Below are positions 1 to 12,121 of a DNA stretch of 64,000 bases, piece by piece; the stretch's first letter is position 1; each line of letters starts with the position of its first letter. The stretch is taken from contig JARWIR010000010.1 of assembly GCA_029959085.1 (NCBI GenBank), positions 9,321,001-9,385,000 on the forward strand, in the 5' to 3' direction. Position numbers and translations under genes: made by a program. Source of the DNA: Nemophila menziesii. Its lineage: Eukaryota; Streptophyta; Magnoliopsida; Boraginales; Hydrophyllaceae. The notes beneath the pieces were generated by a model that was not told the DNA's origin, did no database searches, and saw only the letters and a program-made list of their open reading frames with translations.

Positions 1-1827
1 GAGTGAGGCATTGTATACATATACTTACTTGGGGAACATGAGTCCAAATAGGTCAGTTGACCTAAAAACACCTATGGAGATATGGAAAGGTCAAAAACCT
101 GACCTATGTTATCTCAGACCCTGTGGGTGTGCTGCTTATGCACATATCAAAGATGTTAAGCTTGTACCAAGGTCCATTAAGTGAATTATGCTGGGTTTCA
201 AAAACCAGTAGCGAGTAAAAGGTTACAGGTTTGGGAAAAGGATGCTAGAAGGATTAAAGTAATTTTTAGTAGAGATGTTATATTTGATGAACTTACTTTT
301 CCTTTCAATTTGATTGCACGTAATTATGCACCTATTGAACCAATAGCACCTCAATAAACTATGTGAATTGAAAAAGAGGTGGAACCTGAACCTGAGAGTG
401 CTAGTACAGTTGGAGACCTTGGAGCTGATCAAAACCTGACCTATGATGCATCTGAGACTCCTGAGGACACTGAAGGCACTGTTCAGCTTCTTGTGTCATC
501 ACTAGGACAAATTCAAGGGTATCAATTGGCTAGATAATGATAAAGGAGGGATATAATCCCTTCTTCTAGACATTCATATGCTTATCTTGTCTATACAACT
601 TTAAATGCATCTATTGAGTAACAAATGTTGAACCCACTTCTTATTTGGATGCACTTGAGTCTAGTGATTTTGCTAAGTGGATTGATTATATGAAAGATGA
701 CATTTTGTCTCTTAAAGAGTACTTGAGTTTTATTTAAACCACTTGATAAACAAAAAGTTGTTGAATGTAGATGGTTATTTAAATTGAAAGAGGGTATGCA
801 TGATTCTGATTCCCCTAGATACGAAGTTAGGTTAGTTGCTAAGGGTTATGACTAGAGGGAGGGAATCGATTTTAATGAGATTTTTTCTCCTGTTCTTAAG
901 TTTAAGACTATTAACGTCAAGCTTGCTTATGTTGCTTATTATAATCTTGAGATTGAATAGTTAGATGTTAAAACTACCTTTTTGAATGGTAAGTTAGAAG
1001 GAACCATTTATATGAGACAAATTGAGGGATTTGTTGATAAGAACCATTCTAAACATGTCTATTTGTTGAAATAATCTTTGTATGGCTTAAAAATATCCCT
1101 TAGAAATGGTATAAGAAGTTTGACTCATTTATGCTGAAATGTAACTTTGTGAGGTCTGAATATGATGCATGCTTCTATATGTTTGTTAAACCTGAGAACC
1201 ACGTGTTTGTATTGTTATATGTGGAAGATATTATTATTATATATAAGTCTCCAAAATGCATCTCTAAGTTGAAACTTAAGTAGAGTAGTGAGTTTTATAT
1301 GAAAGATTTAGGTGAGCTAGGAAAATTCTTGGAATGGTCATTAACAAGAACAGAAAGTTGTGTATTCTTAAGTTTCATCAAGAACCTTATTTGGGAAAAG
1401 TTGTTTCTAAATTTCGTAGCTTAAACTATAAACATGTGTTGACCCCTTTGGCTGGTCACTTTGTCTTGTCTAAGCAATTGTGCCCCAAGACTCAGTCAGA
1501 TATTGTTAAAATGAGCTCTATCCCTTATGCTAATGTTATAGGCTCTTTGATGTATGCTATGATAAGTACTAGGCCAGATTTGTCTTTTCCTATCTCTCTT
1601 CTAAGCATGTATATGTCAAATCATGGGTTTGATCATTGGTGTGCCTTGAAACAAGTACTGGCTTATGTCAGCAGTAAACTTGGAGTTGGGCTGTGCTATG
1701 ATAATCATCATATTACTTTTGAATTAGTTGGTAATGTGGATTCTAACTTTGCAGGTGATACGAATTCAAGGAAATCCACTACTTCCTACTATTTTACAGT
1801 TGGGGGTAATTGTATCTCCTAGAAATC
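1..1827 (+). pseudogene. Decayed Ty1/copia pol (integrase tail, RT, RNase H)
   Basis: Copia polyprotein remnant running off the left edge. Reading with frame changes, it shows the post-integrase region near 100-330, the RT block DVKTTFLNG near 964-990, the SLYGLK block near 1076-1093, the RT active site as YVED instead of YVDD at 1218-1229, and an RNase H segment with NVDSNFAGD near 1735-1760. The longest open piece is 1334-1822. Many in-frame stops and the altered active site show it is dead. The frame stops where the conserved Trp of the GGxxISW block should be (TAG at 1819-1821), and six bases later the LTR of element E begins, so E sits inside this RNase H domain. The amino acid sequence differs clearly from the copia element at 18-32 kb, so it is another family. 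Confidence 0.9.
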
Positions 1828-3313
1828 CGATGTCTCCATATTTATGATATATTAATATAGGTTTAAACATTATTTTAGGTGTAATTGATTAATTGTTAAG
1901 AGATTTTTCCCCATTATTAGATAATTTCCTAATTCATGTCTTGATTTGATGATTTATTACTTTTCGAGCATATATGGGTTAATTTGTGTGTTAATGTCAA
2001 GTTCATGAGGTTTATGGAATATAATTAGATGCCAAATTAATTCAAAGGAGTTAAGGAAAAAAGAACCAGGAAGAAACAGGAGGTAAAAGGAAGCAAAGTT
2101 GAATTAGGAAAGGAAAGCTGCCAAATAAATCTGCCAATTCTACAGCTACGTCCACTAAAGTGAATATAACTCCAAATCGGATGCGATTTTGGATGATCCA
2201 TTAAAGAATAAGATAGATCTTTTTGCTGGGGTCGTTTTGATATAAAGTGGGCGAAATATGGCCTAGTAACGAAGGTTATATGACCAAAACAGTGAGACGT
2301 GTTTATCATGTCCTATATTTTAGGAAACGAATTTGAATTGGACTTGGACTCCAATTACTTTTCTTCCACTCCAATATTTTGAACTAGGGTTCGAAAAAAC
2401 CTATAAATACACCCTCTTATCATTATAAACATGTCCTTGGTTAATTATTAGTCCTTAGTATCAAGTAGCATCATCAGGAGAAGCAAGTTGGCAATATGTA
2501 TCTTAGTTTTAGTTTTTTCTTATTAGCATGAACTAAATTTCTCAAAGATTGGGTTTTGCATATGTATAATTTTCGAATTATATTTTCTTCTATCTAAGTT
2601 TGTTTGGGAAAAACCTTTTTAAATCGATTGAGCTTCTTAACCTTTATATTTGTTTTATGTGCTTCGATGTATTGACCGTAATTATTGCTAGTGCACAAGT
2701 ATAGACTACCCTATTAATAGCAGTTGGATGGTCACCCAAAAGGGGTGTCTAATTGTTGAAACACCACATAAACTTCTAGTGTGCGTAGTGATCCTAAGGG
2801 TCTTGCCTAACTAGATAGTCATTAGGGCTTGAGATTAACCACCGATTATTGCGTAGGGTCCCCTTACCAAATCCCCTGGTAATTGTTAGGTCGCCACCTA
2901 AGTTCACCCCGAAGGGGTTAAGAGAAATATAGAATCCTGTCTACTTACTTTAAGAGCTTTAATCACCCTTATGACTAATAGAAGAAATAGAAGGATAAAT
3001 GCATACAATCAAACCCGAGCTATATCTCTCATCTTATTTTTACATCTTTTATTTTATTTGCCTTAGTTTTGTTTAACGATTTTCTCTCCAATTATTCATA
3101 TTTACTTTTACTGTCTTTTAATTCCACGAACTATTCTTTACTACGCTTTCTTCTAATTCATACATATAACACACTAAGTCCTTGATAACAAATCTTACTT
3201 ACTATTAAAACTTGCATACGATTTGGTGATACTTGCAGTGAGTAACGTGATTGGTTATGGTGATAGTTCTTATCTTTTGTTATCATCATTTTATCACACC
3301 CTACCAGACACCA
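1828..3313 (+). repeat. 5' LTR of Athila-like element E
   Basis: About 1486 bp. It begins CGATGTCTCC where related LTRs begin TGATGTCTCC, and ends in ACACCA directly before an AGTTTTT spacer and a primer site. It aligns through much of its length with the reverse complement of the two LTRs of element B: the GAGCATAT block near 1958, the CTATAAATAC TATA region at 2401 and the closing CACCCTA-CCAGACACCA block. The candidate target-site 5-mer on its left is AAATC at 1823-1827; the right partner is not in the window, because element A interrupts E. Boundaries are by comparison with the other LTRs. Confidence 0.85.
2401..2410 (+). promoter_or_regulatory. TATA box in LTR E
   Basis: CTATAAATAC lies about 570 bp into the LTR. 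The same sequence is at the corresponding place in both LTRs of element B (minus strand), which supports its being the LTR promoter TATA box. Confidence 0.6.
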
Positions 3314-3320
3314 AGTTTTT

Positions 3321-3337
3321 TGCACCACTGCCGAGGA
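3321..3337 (+). other. Primer binding site of element E (degenerate)
   Basis: TGCACCACTGCCGAGGA follows the LTR end after a short spacer. It is a mutated form of the tRNA-Asp-complementary site TGGCGCCGTTGCCGGGGA, which is typical of Athila-group elements. Confidence 0.75.
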
Positions 3338-3432
3338 CTTGTGTCTCATTAGCGTGTGTGTTTAGTTTTTAGTTATTTTTTTCTTCAGATTTACGCTTTC
3401 TTTTTGTTTTTGTCTCTTTCAGGTTTTGGTGT

Positions 3433-3593
3433 ATGCTCGAGGATCCTGAAAGTGTATTCAGGGCTTACAACAAACACTTCAGAGAAGAAAAAAGAAAAGA
3501 GAATCCATGTCTGATGTATATGATAATTTACTTCCACTTGAGGGAAATCAATGCAAAAATAATAAAAATCAACCTATCCCTCAAGTAATAGCA
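3433..3593 (+). pseudogene. gag N-terminus of element E, interrupted by element A
   Basis: The ATG at 3433 opens a frame starting MLEDPESVFRAYNKHFREE, which resembles the gag start of element B (ERSFRGYNKRLREER). Two stops follow near 3585-3590, and at 3594 the LTR of element A begins. Only the first 50 or so codons survive here. The rest of gag and pol of E was not found in the window. Confidence 0.65.
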
Positions 3594-5160
3594 TGATGTC
3601 TCCTTAATTATTCTTATTTTCGACCCTTAGGAGACATTATTTTTGGTGTTTATTTAATCAATTTGATAGACTTTTGGACTAAATATGCAATAATATGATA
3701 TTCCTCTTTTATTTCTAGCATTTTTAATTTATTAAGCTTTTGCGCATAATATTGGTATTTTAGTGTAAAGTTTACAGGGTTAGATGTTAGCTAGAAGAGG
3801 AATCCGAGAAGAAATTCAAAGATCATGATATGGAGTCAAGACTTGAAGATAAATCCCGAAGATATTATTTTTTAGAGTTGAAAATCTATTTTCCAGGCCA
3901 TTGATTGCTGATTTTGAGGTGCTTAAGAGATGATTTAGCCGCTGACCTTTGAATAGAAAACATTCCTTATCGAGTTACGGAACTTTAGCAACTGGAATGA
4001 GGTCAATCGGGGTCATAACGAAGTGGGAAAAGCCGTTTTAGTGAAGGTGTATCAGCAGTTACGGGATTTTGGGCTTAGAATTTGGGCTTGGACATTTAAT
4101 TAGTGTTTTATTCTTAGGTCCAAGCCCTAATCCGTTTTTACACTTATAAAAGGAGCCTTTGACTTCTATTTTCACAACAATTCACATTCCACAAGATTAA
4201 ACACCAGAGAGAAGCAACAGAAGGAAGAAAGAAGAAGCTGCAAGAGCTGGAGAGGGTCTATATCTCCGTTCTCAGTCATTCCTGTTCCGGAAATTAGGTT
4301 CTTTTGTCTTTAATTTTGTAAAACAATATGAATTCCATTTTATTTAATTTAGTTTTCTTTTTAATAAATATGAGCTAAACATTTATTAGCGCTTGAGAAT
4401 GCTATATGGGTAATTCCCAAATCTTATTGAATTTCATATGTTGTATTTGGGTTTCTGTTAAATCAAATTAGATTGTGTCTTTTACCCTTTTCGATAAATT
4501 GAGAATATTTATTGTTTTTAGCGTCATGAACTAGGAACAGGTGTTAGTATCTAGGCTATTCCAATTAGTGGCAATTGGATCATCCTGACGGAGGGTTTAG
4601 GTACAGAACCATTTATTCAATCTCGGATAGAATCTATTGATTCTGACGAACTTAGCTAATTCTAGGGCCAATGAGGTAATAAAACTTAAACATCCAAAAG
4701 TGGATCATATTTACCCTGACGGGACTACTGACACTCTAGGATAGCCTTATAGTCCACCCTGACGGGGGTATAAGGAATTTAGAATCCCGACCATTGTAAT
4801 TGACCAATTTAACCCTTAAACAGCATAGGTTATGAAATATGATTAGGAAGAACCCTTGCAATCTCACGTGCTATCTTCTCATACTTAAGTTTTACTTCAT
4901 TTTACTTGCGTCTTAGTTTTTAATTGCATTTTCCATTTAGTCTTTTATTACTTAGGATTAATACAAAAATCAATCAAACATATTATCTTTATTTGCTTTC
5001 ATAAGTGCAATCATTCATTAGCGGATAAGCATTGTAGTCAATCATTCCGTCCTTGGAACGAATCTGTTTTATCAACTATATTACTTGGGACAACCGTACA
5101 CTTGCGGTTGTGGTTCGATTATTTATTGCATGTATTTTTAGAACACACAAAGGACCACCA
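3594..5160 (+). repeat. 5' LTR of Athila-like element A
   Basis: About 1567 bp, beginning TGATGTCTCC and ending ACCACCA. It is followed by a six-base spacer and a near-perfect tRNA-Asp primer site. The 5' end matches the LTR starts of elements B and C, but the body differs, so A is a second subfamily. A TATAAAAG box is at 4144. The candidate target duplication on its left is TAGCA (3589-3593); no matching 3' LTR was found, so it cannot be confirmed. Confidence 0.9.
4144..4151 (+). promoter_or_regulatory. TATA box in LTR A
   Basis: TATAAAAG about 550 bp into the LTR, the same relative position as the TATA box in LTR E. It probably positions the start of the genomic transcript. Confidence 0.55.
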
Positions 5161-5166
5161 AGTTTT

Positions 5167-5184
5167 TGGCGCCGCTGCCGGGGA
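5167..5184 (+). other. Primer binding site of element A (tRNA-Asp type)
   Basis: TGGCGCCGCTGCCGGGGA is complementary, with one difference, to the 3' end of plant tRNA-Asp. This is the usual first-strand primer site of Athila-group elements. It lies six bases after the LTR end. Confidence 0.9.
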
Positions 5185-5293
5185 CGGTAGCGTGTGACCA
5201 CGGTGTTTACCTTTAGTGATAGTTGCATTTATCTTATTTTATCAGTTTTACGTTTTTTGTTTGTTTTTCTTTTCAGGTTCTTAGGTTTGGTGT

Positions 5294-7044
5294 ATGCGAA
5301 GAAGGCTATTCAAGGATCTAGAGCCAACACCTCCGATCCTTAATAATCCAGAATCGTTGATCAGACTTGCTGACAAGAGAAGGAGAGAACAAGAAGCTTT
5401 AGAAGTAGAAGAATTAATTAACAGAATGGAGAATATCAATATTCAGAATCAACAGAATAATGAACAAGGTCAACTAGACGCAAATGGCCAACCATTAACG
5501 CCACCTGGCATTATTCCTCAAGTTCAACCACTAAATCCTAATCCTCAAGTTCAGATAGTGATGAATCAAGATCCATGGTTTGTTAATGGTCCTCCAGAAG
5601 CTCCGTTTCGTGCTCCTGCTCTAGGAGTAGGTGCTCCAGATATTAATGTTCCAAGATTTTGTCCAGATTCGGGTATGTTAGCTCAATTCCAAAATTTTGG
5701 AAATTTTCGTGGTAGACCAGGAGAAGATCCTATCCGAGCCGTTCAGAAATTTAAGCAGATATGTGATTCTTACATCACACAAGGAGTTTCAAGAGAACAA
5801 TTGTATTATGCCGCGTTTTGATATTTTGTCATAGATGGAGCAAGTGAATGGCACGATACACAAGATCCTACGAAGATAACAAACTGGGACCAATTAGAAA
5901 CTGCTTTCTTTGACAGGTTTTACCCAAGTAGCATGAGGTTAGATGATCAACTTAAGTTAACACATTTCCGTCAAGAGTATGATGAAACTTTGGGTAAGAG
6001 TTGGACAAGATTTCAGATGTGTTTAAGAAGGGTTCCCGATCATGGCTTTACAGAACAACAACAAATGAAAATATTTTACAAAGGCCTTGATGGAACTTCG
6101 AGAGAGAAGTTGGATTTGTTATGTGGTGCAGGTTTTCTTCAAGTTCAACCCGTTCATGCTAAATTCATTTTGGAAAGAGCAGTCAAGAATGAAGTTGGGT
6201 GGACTTCAGTGAGAACACCAGTTAAAGGAGTGAGTAATGTCAATATCGAAGAAAAATTTGCTACGCTTGAGAATAAGATTCAAACTACTATAGAGCAACA
6301 GTTGAAACAGCTTACTTTAGCTGTAAAAGAAGGATTTTGGGTAAGAAGGTAGCTGTACAAGCTGCACAAGAGGTTTATATGTGTTCGATTTGCAAGGTAG
6401 AGAATCATGATGAGGAAAATTGTCCGAATAATCAAGAGCCTGTGATGTTTGTGTCCAACAGAGGTAACTTTAATTCGAGTGGTAATGGATATCAGCCTAA
6501 CAGAAACCATCCTGGGTTTCAATACTCAAATCCTAATGGGGCAGCCAATCCTACATATGCGTATCAGCCACGTCCCCAAGGTAACAACTACAATCCAAGA
6601 CCACACAACAATTGTCAAGGAGGACCGAATCAGGGTAATTATGTACAAAGACAAGCTCCTCAGAATACTTATGATGAAACATTGAACCAAAAAGCCTTAC
6701 CTGCCCATCCACAAGAAGGAGTAGTTACACTTCAGAAAACAGTTGAAAGTTTAATTGCTCTTCAAACACAAGCTATGGAACGTCAACAAGCATCAGAAGA
6801 AAATATGAAATTAATACAGAATCAAATGGAGCAATTTTCTAAACAGCTTAATCAGCGTCCACAAGGGCAACTCCCTAGTGACACAGAAAATCCGAGACAA
6901 CATGAAGATTGTAAAGCCGTTACACTAAGAAGTGGTAAGAACCTTCCTCCACCTCCTTTTCCCGTTATGAAAGAGAAAGAAGTTCCAAGAAAAGAAAAGG
7001 AAGTGGGTGAGAAAGAGAAAGAAAAAGATAGTGAGGCCAAGTGA
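5294..7044 (+). pseudogene. gag of Athila-like element A, broken
   Basis: The structural capsid/nucleocapsid gene, which would form the cytoplasmic particle. It starts at ATG 5294 (MRRRLFKDLEP). The retrotransposon gag capsid region lies around 5690-6240 (DPIRAVQKFKQICDSY, ASEWHD, FFDRFYPSSMRL). A CX2CX4HX4C zinc knuckle (CSICKVENHDEENC) is encoded near 6379-6423, followed by an Asn/Gln/Pro-rich stretch and a Lys/Glu-rich tail. It is broken by a TGA at 5819-5821 in the same frame as the downstream part, a frameshift near 6335, and a further frame change near 7010-7040 leading into protease. D and B have related gags on the opposite strand. Confidence 0.9.
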
Positions 7045-8237
7045 AATTCCAAAGAAGAAAAATGATATTGTTAGTAATCGCCCTCCACCACCGTTTCCAT
7101 CTCGAGTTCAGAAAAAGGGTGATATGGCCGATTTTTCAAAGTTCTTTAATAGAGTGAAAGGTTTGAGTATTAATATTCCGTTACTAGAGGCGTTTCGAGA
7201 TATTCCTAAGTATACGAAGTTTTTGAAAAGGGCCCTCACTAACAAACGGCCTTATTGTGATAATGAGATGATTGGTCTCCCTGAAGAGTGTATTGCGATT
7301 TGTCAAAGTAAATTACCTCCAAAGTTAGTTGATCCGGGGAGTTTCACTATTCCGATATCGATTGGGGAAGAATGGAAAGGAAAAGCACTATGCGATTTGG
7401 GTGCGAGCATCAATTTGATGCCAAAATCAATCTTTGATAGGCTAAAAATTGGAGAAGCAAGACCCACTTCTATGGTCTAGCAAATGGCGGACAGGTCTCT
7501 TGCACATCCTGAAGGCCGAATTGAAGATGTCCTCGTTAAGGCAGGTACACTTATCTTTCCCGTTGATTTTCGTAATACTTGAATACGACGTGGATAGAAA
7601 TGTCCCCATAATTTTGGGTAGACCATTTCTAGCCACGGGGCGTACTTTGACTGATGTAGAGAATGTCGAATTAACGATGAGGATACAAGACGAGGAAGTC
7701 AAATTCAATGTATTTCGAGCTATGAAATTCCCAGATTCTCAGGAAGATTGCTTCAGAATGGATGTAGTTGAGCAGGCATCGCAAGAGGTATTCAATTGCT
7801 TAAATTTTGATGATATTTTGCAGGCCGCTTTGACATTAGATTCACCTGAGATGATGGAAGAGCTTGCCGAAACAGTGGCAGCTCTAAATTCTGAAAATCC
7901 CAAGTATAGGCGTCTTGCCTATGAACCTGTGAGAGAACCGGGGGAGATTATTCCTAAAAATAAGCCTTCAATTGAATCTCCTCCGGAATTGGAAGAAAAA
8001 CCGATACCAGCACACTTAAGGTATGCGTATTTAGGTACTAATGAAACTCTACCTGTTATTGTTTCAGCTAATTTAACAGGTCCTCAAGAAGATAAGTTGT
8101 TGCGTGTGTTAAGAGCCAACAAAGAGGCAATAGGTTGGACAATTGCTGACATCAAAGGCATTAGTCCATCCTATTGTCAACACAAAATTATACTTGAAGA
8201 TGAAAACGCACGCTCAGTTGAAGGTCAAAGAAGATAA
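7007..8237 (+). pseudogene. Protease and N-terminal pol region of element A, broken
   Basis: Aspartic protease and the linker to reverse transcriptase. The catalytic block CDLGASINLMP is encoded near 7390-7422, and the flap/C-terminal block IILGRPFLATG near 7610-7640. A TAG at 7478-7480 replaces a codon inside the protease, and a one-base shift near 7570 moves the frame. The final frame ends in TAA at 8235-8237, immediately before the ATG of the long pol frame and in the same phase, so it is a nonsense mutation in a once continuous polyprotein. The linker after protease carries the acidic sequences typical of Athila pol. Confidence 0.88.
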
Positions 8238-10910
8238 ATGCCCGTTATGAAGGATGTAGTGAAGAAAGAGGTGATCAAGCTTTTAGATGCGGGGATTATT
8301 TATCCCATTTCGAGTAGTGAATGGGTGAGTCCGGTTCAGTGTGTACCGAAGAAAGGAGGAATGACAACAGTTTTTAATGATAAAAATGAAGCGATTCCTT
8401 CAAGAACGGTAGTTGGATGGAGAGTTTGCATGGATTACAGAAAGCTGAACAAGGCCACCAGAAAAGATCATTTCCCTTTACCCTTCATTGATCAAATGTT
8501 AGATAAATTAGCCGGAAGAGAGTACTATCGCTTCTTGGATGGTTATTCTGGGTATAATCAGATTTACGTGGCTCCGGAAGATCAACATAAAACAACATTT
8601 ACATGCCCTTTTGGCACTTTTGCATATCGCAGAATGCCATTTGGGTTGTGTAATGCTCCTGCTACCTTTCAAAGATGTATGATGGCCATCTTCTGGGATA
8701 TGATCGATAACTTTCTTGAAGTGTTTATGGATGATTTCTCTGTATTTGGTGATGATTTTGATAAATGTTTAGACAATTTGGAGAAAGTGTTAATCAGATG
8801 CAAAGAAACAGATTTGGTTTTAAACTGGGAGAAGTGTCATTTCATGGTTCGAGAAGGTATTGTTTTGGGTCACAAGGTTTCGAATGCTGGATTGGAAGTC
8901 GATAGAGCGAAGATAGAGGTAATTAAAACTCTTCCCCCTCCTGTTTCTGTTAAAGGGGTAAGAAGTTTTCTTGGCCATGCTGGTTTTTATAGGCGATTTA
9001 TCAAAGACTTTTCTAAGATTGCTAAACCGTTATGCAACTTACTCAAAAAAAATTCCAAATTCCTTTTTGATGAAGCTTGTTTAGCGGCCTTTAAAGCAAT
9101 CAAAGAAAAGCTTATTTATGCTCCTACAGTATTACCTCCAGATTGGAATTTACCGTTTGAGGTTATGTGTGATGCGAGTGATTTGTGTATGGGAGCTGTA
9201 TTAGGACAAAGAAAAGAGAAGGTTTTTCATTCGATTTATTATGCTAGTAAAACTTTTAATGGTGCTCAAGTAAATTATACAGTTATAGAAAAGGAGTTGC
9301 TAGCGGTTGTGTATTCATTCGATAAATTTCGCTCTTATCTTCTTGGAGCGAAAGTTATTGTTTATACAGATCATTCAGCGATTCGATATCTTATGGAGAA
9401 GAAGGATGCTAAACCGAGGTTAATCAGATGGGTTTTATTGCTTCAAGAGTTCGATTTAGAGATCAAGGATAGAAAAGGGTGTGAGAATCAGGTTGCAGAT
9501 CATCTATCGCAGTTAGAAGGTTCAGAGTTGAATAGTGGTACTGAAGCAGTTAGAGAAGAATTTCCTGATGAGAGTTTATTCGTTGTTTGTGATTATGAAG
9601 CTCCTTGGTATGCAGATATTGCGGATTTAGTGGTAAGTGGTTCTTTTCCTGAAGGTTCAACTTATCAAGAGAGAAAAAGATTAGCTCATCGTGCAAGACA
9701 ATTCTTTTGGGAGGATCCTTTCCTCTATAAAGTGTGTGCTGATCAAATGGTAAGAAGATGTGTAGCCAAGGAAGAAATTGAGGCGATCATAGCTGGGTGT
9801 CACGATTCACCTTATGGTGGACATTTCAAAGGAGATCGAACTGCTGCTACGGTATTACAATCAGGTTTTTATTGGTCTTCTATCATAAAATATTGTCATG
9901 AATATGCTAAAAGATGTGAAAGATGTCAATTTACCCGAAACATATCCAAGAGAGATGAGATGACACGTAATAATGTGTTAGAAGTTGAAATATTCGATGT
10001 CTGGGGTATAGACTTTATGGGTCCTTTCGTTCCTTCAAATGGTAACCTCTACATCTTATTAGCTGTTGATTACGTGTCTAAGTGGGTAGAAGCGGTGGCT
10101 TTACCTACCAATGATTCAAGAGTGGTGATTAAGTTCTTAAAGTCACATATTTTCACTAGACATGGCACTCCGAGAGTAATTATTAGCGATGGAGGTACTC
10201 ACTTCGTTAAAAAGTATTTGAAAACAGTCTTAGAGAAATATGGAGTGCGACATCGTGTATCTACTGCTTATCATCCACAAGCCAATGGTCAAGCCGAAGT
10301 CTCAAATCGTGAGGTAAAATCTATTTTAGAGAAAACCGTTGGTCCTACTAGAAAAGATTGGTCAATGAAATTGGATGATGCGTTATGGGCGTATCGTACT
10401 GCATTCAAAACTCCAGTTGGTGCTTCTCCGTATCGAATGGTATATGGTAAGGCTTGTCACTTACCTCTTGAGCTTGAGATGGGTGCATATTGGGCTATTG
10501 CGAAGTTAAATTTAGATCCTACTCTAGCTGGTCAGAATCGAATGATGAAACTTAATGAGCTTGATGAATTCCGGTTACATGCTTATGAAAATGCTAAACT
10601 TTACAAAGAAAATACCAAGAGATGGCATGATAATCGAATTCGAGAGAAAAACTTTGTAGTGGGACAAAGAGTGTTGAAATATATTTCGAAGGCCAGTAAT
10701 TATCCGGGGAAATTAAGATCGAAGTGGTCGGGTCCTTACATTGTAACCAAGGTTACACCTCATGGAGCTATAGAGATAGAACATCCACTTGAAAACCGTA
10801 CATTCATGGTGAACGGACATCGCTTAAAGATATATCATGGAGGTGAAGATACCGATCGTGCAAAAGACCCACATTCCGGAGAGGTCATGTACCTCCTCGA
10901 AGCTCCTTAG
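8238..10910 (+). CDS. Element A pol: reverse transcriptase, RNase H, integrase (open 890-codon frame)
   Basis: The replication enzyme part of a Ty3/gypsy (Athila-group) polyprotein, still open over 890 codons. RT spans about residues 1-215, with [16 protein letters not shown] and the active site FMDDFSVFG. RNase H follows around residues 305-410, with [15 protein letters not shown] and YTDHSAI. The integrase zinc region is around residues 515-570 ([10 protein letters not shown] ... CERCQF). The DDE core is around residues 590-700, with [16 protein letters not shown] and [10 protein letters not shown]. The C-terminal domain ends with [19 protein letters not shown] and the [10 protein letters not shown] block. 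All catalytic acidic residues look present. The first ATG here is not a natural start; the frame continues from the broken upstream part. The element cannot work alone as it stands, because its gag and protease are broken. Confidence 0.93.
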   Translation: MPVMKDVVKKEVIKLLDAGIIYPISSSEWVSPVQCVPKKGGMTTVFNDKNEAIPSRTVVGWRVCMDYRKLNKATRKDHFPLPFIDQMLDKLAGREYYRFLDGYSGYNQIYVAPEDQHKTTFTCPFGTFAYRRMPFGLCNAPATFQRCMMAIFWDMIDNFLEVFMDDFSVFGDDFDKCLDNLEKVLIRCKETDLVLNWEKCHFMVREGIVLGHKVSNAGLEVDRAKIEVIKTLPPPVSVKGVRSFLGHAGFYRRFIKDFSKIAKPLCNLLKKNSKFLFDEACLAAFKAIKEKLIYAPTVLPPDWNLPFEVMCDASDLCMGAVLGQRKEKVFHSIYYASKTFNGAQVNYTVIEKELLAVVYSFDKFRSYLLGAKVIVYTDHSAIRYLMEKKDAKPRLIRWVLLLQEFDLEIKDRKGCENQVADHLSQLEGSELNSGTEAVREEFPDESLFVVCDYEAPWYADIADLVVSGSFPEGSTYQERKRLAHRARQFFWEDPFLYKVCADQMVRRCVAKEEIEAIIAGCHDSPYGGHFKGDRTAATVLQSGFYWSSIIKYCHEYAKRCERCQFTRNISKRDEMTRNNVLEVEIFDVWGIDFMGPFVPSNGNLYILLAVDYVSKWVEAVALPTNDSRVVIKFLKSHIFTRHGTPRVIISDGGTHFVKKYLKTVLEKYGVRHRVSTAYHPQANGQAEVSNREVKSILEKTVGPTRKDWSMKLDDALWAYRTAFKTPVGASPYRMVYGKACHLPLELEMGAYWAIAKLNLDPTLAGQNRMMKLNELDEFRLHAYENAKLYKENTKRWHDNRIREKNFVVGQRVLKYISKASNYPGKLRSKWSGPYIVTKVTPHGAIEIEHPLENRTFMVNGHRLKIYHGGEDTDRAKDPHSGEVMYLLEAP

Positions 10911-11045
10911 AAGCACGAGGTAACCTGTCGAGCTTAACGACGTTAAATAAAAGCCAATTTCTTGTATATTAGTTTAAGTATTTCAATTTCCGTAGCGTAA
11001 ATTAGTTAAGTTTTCGTTGAATTTAGTGTTTATTTTTAAGAAATG
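10911..11045 (+). other. 3' untranslated remainder of element A up to an inverted junction
   Basis: It resembles, in element sense, the start of the post-pol region of D read on the other strand: GAGGTAACCTGTCGAGC in A against GAGGTAACCCGTCGAGC in D. A small hairpin, GTCG (10927-10930) with CGAC (10938-10941), follows the pol stop. The similarity to the D post-pol sequence runs out near AAATGAGGA (about 11043-11050), where sequence of element D in the opposite orientation begins. No polypurine tract or 3' LTR of A is present. Confidence 0.6.
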
Positions 11046-11117
11046 AGGAATCACGAGGTCTTTATGGTTTTAGCATAGGCTGAAGGACGGTATGGTATTT
11101 ATTTTTGGTAAATTTGA

Positions 11118-11143
11118 AGTGAGCTTTTGGCTCTCTCCTCACT
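11118..11143 (-). other. Conserved hairpin block in the 3' noncoding region of D
   Basis: A 26-base block (AGTGAGC ... CTCACT on the + strand) able to fold on its own. It is identical in B at 21093-21118 and C at 60665-60690, although surrounding bases differ. Function unknown. Confidence 0.6.
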
Positions 11144-11438
11144 TACCATCAACAAACTTTCCAAGAGCTTGAGTTTTCACTCGAATATTTTTCTCACTCA
11201 ACCCATTTGACGCGCTAATTTAGCGTCCCCAGATTAACCCAATAAGCACTAAAGATGATTCATATAAAATTCCACTTTCCCGGTCCGAATATATATTCTT
11301 TTCAAATCATTTATTCATTTTTTTCTTTTTCTTTTTGTATAGCTATGACTCCCTCTTTTATGTTGAGACATCATGCTATTTTTCATAAGTTATGCCTTTT
11401 CATAACTTTAGCTTGTGGCTTCTTTTTCATTCACTATT

Positions 11439-11455
11439 ACCCCGGCAAAGGGTTA
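11439..11455 (-). other. Conserved CCC-GGCAAA-GGG hairpin in D
   Basis: ACCCCGGCAAAGGGTTA can form a short stem with a GGCAAA loop. Counterparts lie at 21416-21433 (B, perfect 6-bp stem) and 60985-61002 (C). Confidence 0.5.
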
Positions 11456-12121
11456 CAATATCATAAACTTGTGAATCATCAAAATATATAACCGAGCACA
11501 ATTGATAAGCCTAAAAATCCCAACCCAATGTAAATTCCAATAATAGTGGACCCACCACCCCAAACTCAAGCTCAAGACAGGAGGTCTCAGGATCGTGATT
11601 CAAGTGCGGGTCATATGGTCATGCCTAATAATCTAAAGGGATATTGACTTATAATGTGGCGACAAAAGAAAGGCTTAAATGCTAAAAATTTGGCTAAGAA
11701 TGATATAATTAATTCAGGGATAGAAGGCCAAAAAGGATTCAAAGGGCTAACAAAGAACTGCCTCTATCATCTTCCTATTTGACAAAGTTTGCCTCTAGTT
11801 CATACCTAAGTGGGTTCTCTACTCATTTAGATCTCACGTTCTACAAACCACCCATTATCCTTAAGCACAAGTTTACTTCTTTTGCATTGTTCATTAATTC
11901 TTCCTATCAATTATCTCATATTTGCATGCAATCTAAGTGCGTTTAATACTAACTCCTAAAATCAACTATTTTCTAACATAAATTCATAAAAAGCATGCTT
12001 GATGGGGGCATTTAAAACACTCTTCAGTCAAACGCAACCCAAAAAAAAATTTCTTTCTGAAAAGCATGTAAAACACCAAAAATTGGGATGAGGCAACGAT
12101 CCCCACCCCAAACTCAAAAGT

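Noticed and set aside
11255..11491. 78-codon hydrophobic plus-strand frame, with a similar one at 21144-21389
   Set aside because: It lies antisense in the conserved noncoding 3' module. The amino acid sequence is not conserved, while the DNA hairpins are. I considered a small membrane protein and dropped it.
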